Part shown: one piece after another, positions 57,223 to 64,000 of the stretch | Position numbering within the stretch: the first letter of the stretch is position 1 | Layout of the letters: every line of letters begins with the position of its first letter | The notes under the pieces: model-generated | Seen by the model: the letters and a program-made list of their open reading frames with translations, nothing else | Told to the model about the DNA's origin: nothing | The model's database searches: none | Position numbers and translations under genes: made by a program | Assembly: GCF_017573465.1 (NCBI RefSeq) | Contig: NZ_JAGEPF010000018.1 | Coordinates: 124,001 to 188,000, forward strand | Reading direction: 5' to 3' | Length of the DNA: 64,000 nucleotides | Source of the DNA: Actinomadura violacea | GTDB lineage: Bacteria; Actinomycetota; Actinomycetes; Streptosporangiales; Streptosporangiaceae

Positions 57223-57259
57223 GCGCGGGCGCCCTTCCCCCGAGGAAGGGCGCCCGCGC
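57223..57259 (+). terminator. Strong hairpin terminator
   Basis: Perfect 16-bp stem GCGCGGGCGCCCTTCC with a 5-base loop, 20 bases after the cassette's last stop. Confidence 0.75.
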
Positions 57260-57266
57260 TCTGTAT

Positions 57267-57314
57267 GTACGGCGGGGACCCGCCCACCCCACACGAAACG
57301 GGGACCCGCCGTAC
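57267..57314 (-). terminator. Hairpin terminator for minus-strand gene
   Basis: Stem GTACGGCGGG (57267-57276) with its complement (57305-57314), 22 bases beyond the stop at 57336. Confidence 0.55.
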
Positions 57315-57335
57315 GACTATGGAAGCGCTCGCGCG

Positions 57336-57836
57336 CTAGATCGCCGAAGCGCGCGGCTCCGGCTCCGGCTCCTCGGCCACGGCCCGCAACGCGTCCCGCA
57401 CCTTCAGCGCCTGCTGCACCGGCACCACCGCACCCGCCGGGTAGAACAGCTGGCTGGTGGGCGTGGACGCCTCCGGGTAGGTGAACTCCCGCAGCACCTG
57501 GCGCGGCACCGTCGCCATGTGCGACGGCGACTCGGCGGCCGGGAACTCGTACAGCGTCTCCGGGTCGATGTCGTTGCCCGCCAGGTCGTGCAGCCGCACA
57601 TGCCGCGCACCCGGCGGCAGCATCAGCGCCGCGTTCGCCGCCACGAAATCGGTCGACGACTCCGGGTGCCCCAGCCGCCGCGGCTTGGACTCCGGCGCCT
57701 CCAGCGGCGCCGCGTTCGACGGCTCGGCCTCCGACGGCACGACGTCCCCGGGCTGGGGGTCCTCGGACTGGGGGTCGACCGTGGCCTCTTCGTCTGCGGC
57801 CTTCGCCGTTGCCGCCTTGGTCTTACGCTCGGCCAC
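57336..57836 (-). CDS. Hypothetical head-region protein, 166 aa
   Basis: A Lys/Ala/Glu/Pro-rich disordered N-terminus (about 1-65) and a small C-terminal domain with SQLFYPAGAVVPVQQALKVRDAL. Unrecognised; possibly a minor head or decoration component by position downstream of the capsid gene. GTG with AGGAG upstream and a class B promoter. Confidence 0.6.
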   Translation of the reverse strand: MAERKTKAATAKAADEEATVDPQSEDPQPGDVVPSEAEPSNAAPLEAPESKPRRLGHPESSTDFVAANAALMLPPGARHVRLHDLAGNDIDPETLYEFPAAESPSHMATVPRQVLREFTYPEASTPTSQLFYPAGAVVPVQQALKVRDALRAVAEEPEPEPRASAI

Positions 57837-57872
57837 GGTGCGCTCCTCACGTCCGGCCGGATGTCGCAAGCC

Positions 57873-57900
57873 AAGCTAGAAGGCCGCCGGCCTTAACGTC
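57873..57900 (-). promoter_or_regulatory. Class B promoter
   Basis: GACGTT (57900-57895) preceded by GCAGGGCGC, 16 bp, TAGCTT (57878-57873). Nearly identical -10 region to the major tail promoter (TCTAGCTTGGC). Confidence 0.7.
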
Positions 57901-57925
57901 GCGCCCTGCCCCCGGGCACACAGAA

Positions 57926-57956
57926 CGGCCCCGGAAAGCCGTGCTTCCCGGGGCCG
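57926..57956. terminator. GC hairpin terminator
   Basis: Stem CGGCCCCGG with its complement, 27 bases after the stop of the 63-aa gene. Confidence 0.55.
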
Positions 57957-57982
57957 CGCCGCACCGTTCAGTCAGGGGAAGA

Positions 57983-58174
57983 TCAGTGGTCCACCTTCAC
58001 CGCGACGACGCCGTCCACGGCGTCCACCGTCGGCAGCAGCGTCCGGTACCTGCCGTCCAGGGTCGAGAGCATGACCGGGGCGGTGCCGGGGACCGGGCGG
58101 GTCTGGCCGCCGTCGCCGTCCCGCAGCGCCGTCAGCTGCTCGATCAACCGGTCCAGGGTGAGGTGCCCGTCCAT
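57983..58174 (-). CDS. Hypothetical protein, 63 aa
   Basis: Small acidic alpha/beta protein, unrecognised. ATG with AAGGAG 5 bases upstream behind a class A leader, flanked by a terminator; an accessory unit inside the head genes. Confidence 0.6.
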   Translation of the reverse strand: MDGHLTLDRLIEQLTALRDGDGGQTRPVPGTAPVMLSTLDGRYRTLLPTVDAVDGVVAVKVDH

Positions 58175-58251
58175 GCCTGCTCCTTGACGTCGGGCCCGGG
58201 TGCTTCAACCGGGCACACCCTCATTGTATGTATGGTCGGTTAACGCATCAA
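58175..58251 (-). promoter_or_regulatory. Class A promoter with 5' hairpin leader
   Basis: TTGATG (58251-58246), 17 bp with GTTAACCGACC, TACAAT (58228-58223), hairpin with loop TTGAAGCAC, AAGGAG. Confidence 0.7.
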
Positions 58252-58337
58252 GGAGGGTGGCCAGGACGTTAACCAGCGGGAACGCCTACCGTGCCGGACC
58301 GTGCCCCGGGGACCGGCCCCGGGCGGAAGGAGGACCC

Positions 58338-58406
58338 GTGTTCCACCACTTCCATCACCTGGTCGACCTGGCCGCCGTGCTCGCCGCGCACCTCACCGTC
58401 CTGTAG
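58338..58406 (+). CDS. Possible 22-aa His-rich peptide
   Basis: Reads VFHHFHHLVDLAAVLAAHL... and is amphipathic or membrane-seeking. GAAGGAGG lies 5 bases upstream of the GTG, after a CCCCGGGG hairpin, and an inverted repeat (58421-58477) follows as a possible terminator. Real small gene or chance frame. Confidence 0.35.
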   Translation: MFHHFHHLVDLAAVLAAHLTVL

Positions 58407-58602
58407 ACCCCGGCAGGCAGCAGAACGGCCCCGCCGCCCGGCCCACAGAACCGGAACGCCAACAGCGGGGCCGTCTGCCTCATACCCAACCAACAGGGCG
58501 CCGACCCGACGAAGGCGCCCGAGCCACGGTAACCCGCACCCACCCCAGACCAGAGCCGACGCAACGGAACTAAACGACTCGCCCCCGGCTGCCCGGCCGG
58601 GC

Positions 58603-59322
58603 CTACATCCAGCGGTCCGCGGCTACCACGAACTCGCCGAACTCCAGCACCATGCCGTTGCCCTCGTACCAGGTGTTCTGGCCGTACAGCACCGGGTCGC
58701 CAGCCGCCACCCCGAGCCGCTCGGCCTCCACCTCGCTCGCGCGCCGCGCGCACACCCGGTCGGTGTCCCGCTCCACCTGCCGCCCCGTCTTCTCCAGGAC
58801 GATGCCGATGGTCCCGCCGCGGATACGGTCGGTCGACAGCAGCTCAGGCACCAGCCCGGCCAGGTCGCCCGGCATCCACGAGACCGAGTACGTGACCGGC
58901 ACCTCGCCCCGGAACGTCACCCGCTCCCGCCGTATCACCGCCCCGCCGGTCTGAATCCCCATCACCAGCGCGACATGCTCAGGCGCCCTCACCAGCTCCG
59001 AGGAGTACACCTGCGCCCGGTCCGACGGCGGGTAGATCCGGCCCGTCCGCCGCACCGCGTCCAGCCGCTCGCGCGGCGTGTACGTCGACGTCAGCCCGAA
59101 CAGCACCCGCGTTCCCCGGTTCGAGGTCTCCACCAGCCCCTGCGCCGCCAGCCGCCGCACCGCCTTCGCAGCGGTGGTGAACGCCACCCCGTACTCCTCC
59201 GCGATCTCCCGCACCGGCGGCAGCCACGACCCGTCGGGAAGCTCACCACTCTTTATCTGGGCAGTGATCTTGTCCACGATCTGGAGATAGGGCGGCTGCG
59301 GCCGATCCAGACGCGGCTTCAC
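58603..59322 (-). CDS. Second GntR/UTRA transcriptional regulator
   Basis: A 239-residue protein. wHTH at about residues 8-75 (YLQIVDKITAQIKSG, LPPVREIAEEYGVAFTTAAKAVRRLAAQG) and a UTRA-like effector domain. GTG with GGAGGA upstream. It diverges from the 106-aa gene across a region carrying a perfect TTGTGCGCG inverted repeat. It probably represses that gene and itself. Confidence 0.85.
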   Translation of the reverse strand: MKPRLDRPQPPYLQIVDKITAQIKSGELPDGSWLPPVREIAEEYGVAFTTAAKAVRRLAAQGLVETSNRGTRVLFGLTSTYTPRERLDAVRRTGRIYPPSDRAQVYSSELVRAPEHVALVMGIQTGGAVIRRERVTFRGEVPVTYSVSWMPGDLAGLVPELLSTDRIRGGTIGIVLEKTGRQVERDTDRVCARRASEVEAERLGVAAGDPVLYGQNTWYEGNGMVLEFGEFVVAADRWM

Positions 59323-59382
59323 AGCAATGTCCTCCAAGCGCACAAAGGGGGGAGTGGCCCACAGATTAGCCCACGTGCGCGC

Positions 59383-59470
59383 TTGTGCGCGATGTAGGAC
59401 GCGCACAACCCACCAACCCGCAACCCCCCAAAGACACGGGGTTGTCACCCCTTCACCAGGCATGCATACT
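59383..59470. promoter_or_regulatory. Operator and plus-strand promoter of GntR-controlled gene
   Basis: Perfect 9-bp inverted repeat TTGTGCGCG/CGCGCACAA (59383-59408) with an 8-bp centre. Plus promoter TTGTCA (59442-59447), 17 bp, CATACT (59465-59470). A further GCGCACAA half-site lies near 59499. Confidence 0.65.
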
Positions 59471-59527
59471 GGGGCGCGTGCGCGGGCCGCACACAGGGCG
59501 CACAAACGAGCGGCGCAGGAGGGAAAC

Positions 59528-59848
59528 GTGAACACGACCAGCACCGCGGTCGACCTCAACACCCTGACCATCGCCCTCTACGCCACCAAGGCGCACACCC
59601 ACAACGGCCGCCTGGACGACGCCACCTTCGACACCTACGTCGCCGAAGGCACGGCCGCCCTCGGCCCCGCCCACATCGCCGCGCTCGCCCGCCAGCTCAA
59701 CGGCCTCGACTTCGCCTGGGCGCACGGCCAGCTCACCGACGACGACCGCGACGCTCTGCGCGCCGCCGTCCTGCCCAAGCTCCCCGACGCCACGCACCCC
59801 GACCTGCACCGGCTCGAACGCTGCTACCAGCACGCCCTCGGCGGTTGA
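59528..59848 (+). CDS. GntR-linked hypothetical protein, 106 aa
   Basis: Unrecognised helical protein (DDATFDTYVAEGTAAL..., PDLHRLERCYQHALGG). GTG with GGAGGG 6 bases upstream and a good promoter. It diverges from the GntR gene, so probably its target; an accessory, perhaps lysogeny-expressed gene. Overlaps the convergent 77-aa gene by 25 bases. Confidence 0.65.
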   Translation: MNTTSTAVDLNTLTIALYATKAHTHNGRLDDATFDTYVAEGTAALGPAHIAALARQLNGLDFAWAHGQLTDDDRDALRAAVLPKLPDATHPDLHRLERCYQHALGG

Positions 59849-60057
59849 GCCTCCGGCCGCGTCTGCTCGGGGCACGGCCACCCCTCCACCTCGTCGGCGG
59901 GCGGCGCCGCCTCCACGTACATCACCAGCAGCATCTCCGGGAACTGCGCGGCCAGCGCTGCACGCACCCGCTCGGCCAGCGCCTCGGCCTCAGCCTGCGG
60001 CACCTCGGCGTCGTACCACTCCGCCAACACCCGCACCCGATGCCCGCCGCCGCTCAC
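59824..60057 (-). CDS. Hypothetical protein, 77 aa
   Basis: Unrecognised: an N-terminal beta strand and helix (VLAEWYDAEVPQAEAEALAERVRAAL) and a Pro-rich end. GTG overlaps the preceding stop (GTGA). Confidence 0.6.
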   Translation of the reverse strand: MSGGGHRVRVLAEWYDAEVPQAEAEALAERVRAALAAQFPEMLLVMYVEAAPPADEVEGWPCPEQTRPEAQPPRACW

Positions 60058-60218
60058 CGCGTCTCCAAGCGGTCATGCCACCCCTGGTGGTCATCCAGGC
60101 GCCCGGCCCGCACCAGCGCGAAGCACACGGGGCACTCAGCCACCGCGACCGCCGTGCCGTACCCCGTCACGGCCAGGAACGGGTCCGCGTCGTCCTCCTG
60201 GTACGCGCCCCCACTCAC
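60054..60218 (-). CDS. Small zinc-site protein, 54 aa
   Basis: CPVCFALVRAGRLDDHQGWH is a CxxC...HxxxH finger-like motif repeatedly seen near actinophage capsid genes. GTG overlaps the preceding stop (GTGA). Function unknown. Confidence 0.7.
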   Translation of the reverse strand: MSGGAYQEDDADPFLAVTGYGTAVAVAECPVCFALVRAGRLDDHQGWHDRLETR

Positions 60219-60391
60219 TTCACCTCCAGCCACACATCCCCCGTCGCCATCATCCGGTGTTCCTCGACCTCGTAGCCGAGCTTCTCCACCCGTGCGACCA
60301 GCGCCCGGTCCGGGCCCCAGAACCCGGTCCCCTCCACGCGCACCTCACGGCCCCGCAGCGGCTCCGCCCGCACCCACACCGTCTCGCCCAT
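60215..60391 (-). CDS. Hypothetical protein, 58 aa
   Basis: Small alpha/beta protein, unrecognised. ATG with GGAGGTG 7 bases upstream. First of three coupled small genes after the capsid gene. Confidence 0.6.
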   Translation of the reverse strand: MGETVWVRAEPLRGREVRVEGTGFWGPDRALVARVEKLGYEVEEHRMMATGDVWLEVK

Positions 60392-60437
60392 CGCCCCGGC
60401 ACCTCCCCGTCTCGCCGGGGAGCGTACAGGGGCGCGA

Positions 60438-60470
60438 GTGGCCCGCACCGCTGAGAGCGATGCGGGCCAC
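60438..60470 (-). terminator. Hairpin after capsid gene
   Basis: Perfect 10-bp stem GTGGCCCGCA with a 13-base loop, 17 bases beyond the capsid stop; probably lowers transcription of the small genes downstream. Confidence 0.6.
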
Positions 60471-60486
60471 GTTTGTGCAGGTCAGA

Positions 60487-61806
60487 CTAGGCAGGCGTGG
60501 TCAGAGAACCGGCCACGAAGGACTCAGGACGATCAACCACCAGACCCAGGCGCTCCTCGCACCTCAAGGTCACAGCGTTCCTCTCGAAGAGGTCCCTGTT
60601 CTCCGTCGAGACCTGGATGTTGACCTGCTCGCGGTCGTAAAGCTTGGCGCCGGTGCCGAACGCGCCGAGCAGGTAGCGGCCCTCGGTCATCGCGGGGGTG
60701 TCGATGATGTTCATCCGCCAGACGCGCTGCTCGCCGCCGACGGCGACGTTGACGGCGAGGCGGTAGGCGCCGGTGGAATCGCGCTCCAGCTCCAGGTCCT
60801 CCCAGTCGAGCGGGTGCATGACGATGCCCGTGGGGACGAAGTAGGCGAGGATCGCGCGGGTCATGGCGCGGCGGAGCTGGGCGGTGCGCGGGTCGGCGGA
60901 GTCGCCGGTGTACACCTGGATGCCCGGGGTGTTCATGATCCCCGTCAGATTGTCCCCGCTCCCGTCGCCCCAGAGGATCTGGAAGTCCTCCTGCATCTTG
61001 ATGCCGTCGGTCAGGTCCCGGTCGATGATCCCGCGCATGCGCGGCTCGTCGGCGAGGGTCTGCTTGTGGACGTACATGATGTGCGCGATCGTCGCCAGCG
61101 GGTAGGTGACGGGGACGATCGTCAGGTCCGACTTGGGCTTGAGGCCGTACACGTCGGACGGCCCGCCGGTCGCCGGCCCGCCGTTGGAGGCGGTGCGCTC
61201 GGGGACGACCGCGGCGTTGTTCGTGAACCCGGTCTCCCTGATCCCGTGGAGCAGGTTGGCCGTGGTGGTCTCGACGGGGAACAAGTCCCTGACGCGGCCG
61301 GGCCGCAGCATCCGCGGGGTGAACCCGAGGTCCTGCTGGGTGCCGAGCGTGGGCAGGGAGTACGACCCGGCCATGGCCGAGTAGATGTCCTTGGTCTCCA
61401 CGAACCGCGCGATGGACTGGTCGAAGGCGGCGACCTGGCCGAAGCGGCGGAAGTCGGACTCCTTCATCTCCATGTAGGCGTCGGAGTCGAGCCACTGGTC
61501 CGACAGGCTCTTGCGCTGCATGCCGGTGCGGGCGGTCTCGGTGGCCTCGGCGGCGGCGGCCGACTCGCCGCCGGGCTGCTTGAGGAACTCGAAGACGCCG
61601 GCGGCCTTCTCCTCGGCGACGATCAGGTTCTTGATCTCCTCGGCGTCGCCGATCGCCTTGAGGTAGGCGGTGTGCTGGTCGGTGTCGACCACCACGGTGT
61701 CGCCGTCGACGCTCCAGGCGTTGGAGATGTTCTCGATCTCGGCGGCCTTGGTCTGGAGTGCCGCGTTGAGTTCCTTGAGACGGTCCTTGGTCTCGCTCTT
61801 GGGCAT
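60487..61806 (-). CDS. HK97-fold major capsid protein
   Basis: A 439-residue protein. N-terminal coiled-coil delta-like domain (about 1-75; ETKDRLKELNAAL...), then the HK97 core: LFPVETTTANLLHGI, DIKMQED-type spine, QILWGDGSGDNLTGIMNTPG, IVMHPLDWEDLEL and DTPAMTEGRYLLGAF. These are strong capsid signatures. ATG after a weak site (AGAAAG). It has its own sigma70-like promoter. Confidence 0.95.
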   Translation of the reverse strand: MPKSETKDRLKELNAALQTKAAEIENISNAWSVDGDTVVVDTDQHTAYLKAIGDAEEIKNLIVAEEKAAGVFEFLKQPGGESAAAAEATETARTGMQRKSLSDQWLDSDAYMEMKESDFRRFGQVAAFDQSIARFVETKDIYSAMAGSYSLPTLGTQQDLGFTPRMLRPGRVRDLFPVETTTANLLHGIRETGFTNNAAVVPERTASNGGPATGGPSDVYGLKPKSDLTIVPVTYPLATIAHIMYVHKQTLADEPRMRGIIDRDLTDGIKMQEDFQILWGDGSGDNLTGIMNTPGIQVYTGDSADPRTAQLRRAMTRAILAYFVPTGIVMHPLDWEDLELERDSTGAYRLAVNVAVGGEQRVWRMNIIDTPAMTEGRYLLGAFGTGAKLYDREQVNIQVSTENRDLFERNAVTLRCEERLGLVVDRPESFVAGSLTTPA

Positions 61807-62003
61807 GTCGGTGCTGCTTTCTGGCGTGCGGCAGCGCGGCCCGTGGGGTGCGGGCCCAACAGGGTTGGGCGGCCCGTGCCAGGGCGGTCTTGTGTATGCC
61901 GCTCGCCCGGTCAGCACCGGGACGATCTCGGTCTGGGAGGGACGGTAGAGGGGCGGTGTGGTTTGTGTCGCGTCCTGCCCGGGGGTCGGGTTCGCGGAGG
62001 CGG

Positions 62004-62032
62004 TTCGTACCTGGGTGCGAAAATAGGTGCAA
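62004..62032 (-). promoter_or_regulatory. Capsid gene promoter
   Basis: TTGCAC-17 bp-TACGAA with class A-like -35 and -10 but no GTTAACCGACC box, so it may escape the common regulator. Confidence 0.6.
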
Positions 62033-62366
62033 GTTGCCCGCCCAAATCACGCCACGGACGGCGAGGGGTCGGCTACCTTACGGAGTGCGTTCGCGGGTGT
62101 TCCGGGGGTTTCGAGCCCGTCCTTCCTGCTTCCTGGGGAGCTTGGGGCTCGATGGCGAAGACCGGCGGACGCACGGGGGGAAACCGGGGAAGTGCCCGCG
62201 CGCCGGGCACGGCGCCGGGGCGACCATCACGTAGCAATGTCACGCCCGGGTCGGTCGCCCACGGACGCCCCGACTTGCGCGCGGCTCCGGCCCGATGACC
62301 TGGTTCGGGGGGACCATCACCGGGCCGGGCCGCGCGCACTGCCCCTCCCTCAAAGCCCCCGCCGCC

Positions 62367-62402
62367 GGTGGCGGGCCCGACCAGCGAAACGGGCCCGCCA
62401 CC
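62367..62402 (-). terminator. Hairpin after protease/scaffold gene
   Basis: Perfect 13-bp stem GGTGGCGGGCCCG with a 10-base loop. A further copy of the stem sequence at 62405 allows an alternative pairing. Confidence 0.65.
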
Positions 62403-62436
62403 AGGTGGCGGGCCCGCCAGCCCCCGATTCGGCCGC

Positions 62437-64000
62437 TCAGCGGCGCGCGTGGACGTCAGCGAGGATCCGGTACGCGCGGGCGTGCACCGACGGGTCCACC
62501 ACGCACTTCCCGGCCGGGATGCTCTCACCCCGCGCGCTCGGCGCGGTGGAGTCCTGCTCGGACGGCGGCTGCTCCTCCGGCTCCTGCTCGTCCGGCTCCC
62601 CGATCTCGATGCCCGCCACCTTCAGCACCGCGACCAGGTGCTCCACCGCCTGCTTGAGGCGGGTGGCGTTCGCGCCCGACAACACCTTCCCCGCCTTGGT
62701 CTCCAGCCCGGCGACGTCCAGCAGCGTCTTCACACCGGCCGCGACGTCGTCGACCATCGCCGGGAACGGGCCCAGGTCGGCGCCGTCGCCCGACACCCCG
62801 CCGTGGTCGACCGCGATACGCACCGGCACCGGCTCGCCCATCTCCACGCCGTCGCCGGCGACGGTGTACGGGATCTCGAACGAGACCGCCTTCCCGTCCC
62901 CGCCCGCCGGGTACCGGGTGGCCACCACCCGGTCGGGCCAGGTGCCCAGCAGCTCCACCAGCCCCGGCTCCTCGCCGTCGGCCAGCAGCCCGGCGGCGGC
63001 CGCCTGCAGCTCGTCGTGGAGCTGCTCGAACGACCCGGGCAGATGCGCCTTGACCCGCGTCCACCCGTCCAGCGTGTCCTTCTTCGCTGCGTCGCCGGCG
63101 CGGCGGGCGGCGGTGCGGGCGTGCGAGGTGGCCTTCAGCTTCTCCCACTCGGCGACCGCAGCCGCGGCCTTCGCGCGGGTCTCGGGGGTGACGCCGCCGC
63201 CCCCGGCCGCCCACTTCTTCACCGCCGCGATCGCCGTGGGGATCGCCTGCCCCAGCGGCATCCCCTTCTCCTCGTGCAGGTCCTTGGCGATGTGCTGGAT
63301 GTAGGCGGGCAACTGCCCGGCCAGCTCCACCCAGTTCTTCTTCGGCGAGGAATCCAGCGGCTCGTGCCGCATCTTGCCCTCGGCGCCGCCCTGCCACCGG
63401 TACGGCTCGCCTTCCAGCCGGCCGACGACCTCGCCGACGACCTCGGCGAGGATCTTCTGCTCCGGCGACCAGGACAGCGCGATGCTCTTCTTGCCGCCGC
63501 TGTCCTTCTTCCACCCGTCGGGGATCAGGTCGGGGCGGTTGAGGGCGAACGCGCGCTTCATGATGTGCGCGCGGATCTTCTCCTTGTCGCCGGGCGCGGA
63601 CCCGAACGCGCGGATGGCGGCGCGCAACTCGTCGACGTTGGTGATCTTCCAGGTGTCGGAGTCGCCGCCGGGAGTGGTCGCGCGCGAGCCGGAGCCGGAC
63701 TTGGGGGCCGGCTTGCGCTTCATGCCGGGGGGCAGGCCCTTGGACTCCTCCGTCCCGGCTCCGTCGCCCTCAGCGCCGCCGTCGCCCTGCGCGGGTTCCG
63801 CGGTCTCCTCGGTGGGCTCGGTGTCGCCGGCGGGCTCGTCCTGGCCCTCGTCGGGCCCGTCGTCGGTGCCCCCGTCGTGCACCTCGTCGGTGTCCTCGGC
63901 CTGACCGTCGTTGTCGTGCACCGCGCCGCCTTCGGCCGGTGCATCCTCGGCGGGCTCGTCGTCCTGCGCCGCGCCGTCGGGCCCGTGCCCGTCTACGGGC
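62437..64000 (-). CDS. Prohead protease/scaffold, C-terminal part (partial)
   Basis: The frame is open to the window edge, so at least 520 residues of a longer protein. An acidic linker is followed by TWKITNVDELRAAIRAFG...AHIMKRAFALNRPDLIPDGW, a DUF6582-like unit often attached to actinophage prohead proteases. A second domain of mixed helices and a third helical region rich in Ala/Glu suit a scaffold. The protease catalytic part must lie beyond 64000. Position before the capsid gene supports the call. Confidence 0.7.
   Translation of the reverse strand, partial: PVDGHGPDGAAQDDEPAEDAPAEGGAVHDNDGQAEDTDEVHDGGTDDGPDEGQDEPAGDTEPTEETAEPAQGDGGAEGDGAGTEESKGLPPGMKRKPAPKSGSGSRATTPGGDSDTWKITNVDELRAAIRAFGSAPGDKEKIRAHIMKRAFALNRPDLIPDGWKKDSGGKKSIALSWSPEQKILAEVVGEVVGRLEGEPYRWQGGAEGKMRHEPLDSSPKKNWVELAGQLPAYIQHIAKDLHEEKGMPLGQAIPTAIAAVKKWAAGGGGVTPETRAKAAAAVAEWEKLKATSHARTAARRAGDAAKKDTLDGWTRVKAHLPGSFEQLHDELQAAAAGLLADGEEPGLVELLGTWPDRVVATRYPAGGDGKAVSFEIPYTVAGDGVEMGEPVPVRIAVDHGGVSGDGADLGPFPAMVDDVAAGVKTLLDVAGLETKAGKVLSGANATRLKQAVEHLVAVLKVAGIEIGEPDEQEPEEQPPSEQDSTAPSARGESIPAGKCVVDPSVHARAYRILADVHARR

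Larger units (their letters stand above)
61807..62436. other. Region between protease and capsid genes
   Basis: 630 bp. A minus-strand promoter TTGCAC (62032-62027), 17 bp, TACGAA (62009-62004) serves the capsid gene with a leader of about 190 bases. A strong 13-bp hairpin (62367-62402) follows the protease gene. A Gly/Arg-rich 48-codon plus frame (62152-62298) is open but unconvincing. Confidence 0.6.

Noticed and set aside
62152..62298. A 48-codon Gly/Arg-rich plus frame between protease and capsid genes
   Set aside because: Weak ribosome site, low complexity and no recognisable promoter; kept only as a comment on the region.
1..64000. Integrase, partition system, portal or terminase
   Set aside because: None of the frames shows the signatures (tyrosine R-H-R-Y, serine recombinase, ParA Walker box, terminase ATPase/nuclease, portal). 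They are probably outside the window rather than absent.

Overview
The window is very G+C-rich. It uses many GTG starts, short GTGA/ATGA start-stop overlaps, strong AAGGAG ribosome sites and some apparently leaderless genes. That points to a high-GC actinobacterial host (Streptomyces/Actinomadura-like; the genus cannot be read from the sequence). The content is a temperate phage or phage-plasmid joined to a conjugation-type module of the kind found on actinomycete plasmids and integrative elements. No integrase, partition gene, portal or terminase lies inside the window. The right end is cut inside the prohead protease/scaffold gene, so portal and terminase probably lie just beyond it.

Layout. 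1-13.5 kb (minus strand): many small early-type genes in short operons. Recognisable ones are a DnaQ-like 3'-5' exonuclease, an LPD29-like protein, a YdjM-type membrane metal hydrolase, a DUF2637 membrane protein with its own HTH gene, and a SWIM zinc-finger protein. 13.6-14.8 kb (plus): a DUF6919 gene and a small gene. 14.9-22.5 kb: a GntR/UTRA repressor diverges, across an operator array, from a transfer-like operon containing a small membrane protein, a Pro-rich membrane protein, a TraB/FtsK-type DNA translocase, a second DUF2637 (Spd-like) protein and accessory genes. 22.5-28.1 kb (mostly minus): a PAPS-reductase-like PP-loop enzyme, an HNH nuclease and unknowns. 28.2-36.7 kb (minus): XRE and wHTH proteins, a replication initiator with iterons inside its gene, a G39P-like putative helicase loader, a RecB/Cas4-like nuclease and RecT. 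37.8-64 kb (minus): siphophage morphogenesis genes, read right to left as protease/scaffold, HK97-type capsid, head-tail connectors, gpF-like protein, tail terminator, major tail protein, G/GT frameshift chaperones, tape measure with an NlpC/P60 domain, distal tail, minor tail and a trio of membrane/lysis-type proteins. The structural block is interrupted by plus-strand cassettes: a Phd/ParE toxin-antitoxin pair flanked by long direct repeats, zinc-binding small proteins, an HTH gene, and a gene paired with a second GntR regulator.

Regulation is the most striking aspect. Two repeated promoter families can be read directly. Class A is -35 TTGCNN, 17 bp, -10 TACATT/CACAAT/TACAAT, with a conserved GTTAACCGACC box in the spacer. 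Its transcripts should begin at a hairpin with a conserved GAAGCAC loop just upstream of the ribosome site. It drives mainly the early/accessory operons. Class B is (GCAGGCC)GCGACGTTAA with the GACGTT in the -35 position, 16 bp, then a TAGCKT-like -10. It lies mainly in front of morphogenesis genes, and also ahead of the exonuclease, nuclease and RecT operons. Both classes share CGTTAAC at different positions relative to the start, which suggests one regulator or a related pair.

Other unexplained structure: dense GTGCAC tracts at several loci in unrelated reading frames, an ACCCGATCGA array inside the second DUF2637 gene, an inverted GGGACA/TGTCCC array just after the translocase gene, and inverted-repeat iterons inside the replication initiator gene. 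Several of these look like DNA-recognition sites for transfer and replication proteins. Assignments are by motif and family recognition from the sequence alone; no database search was run.
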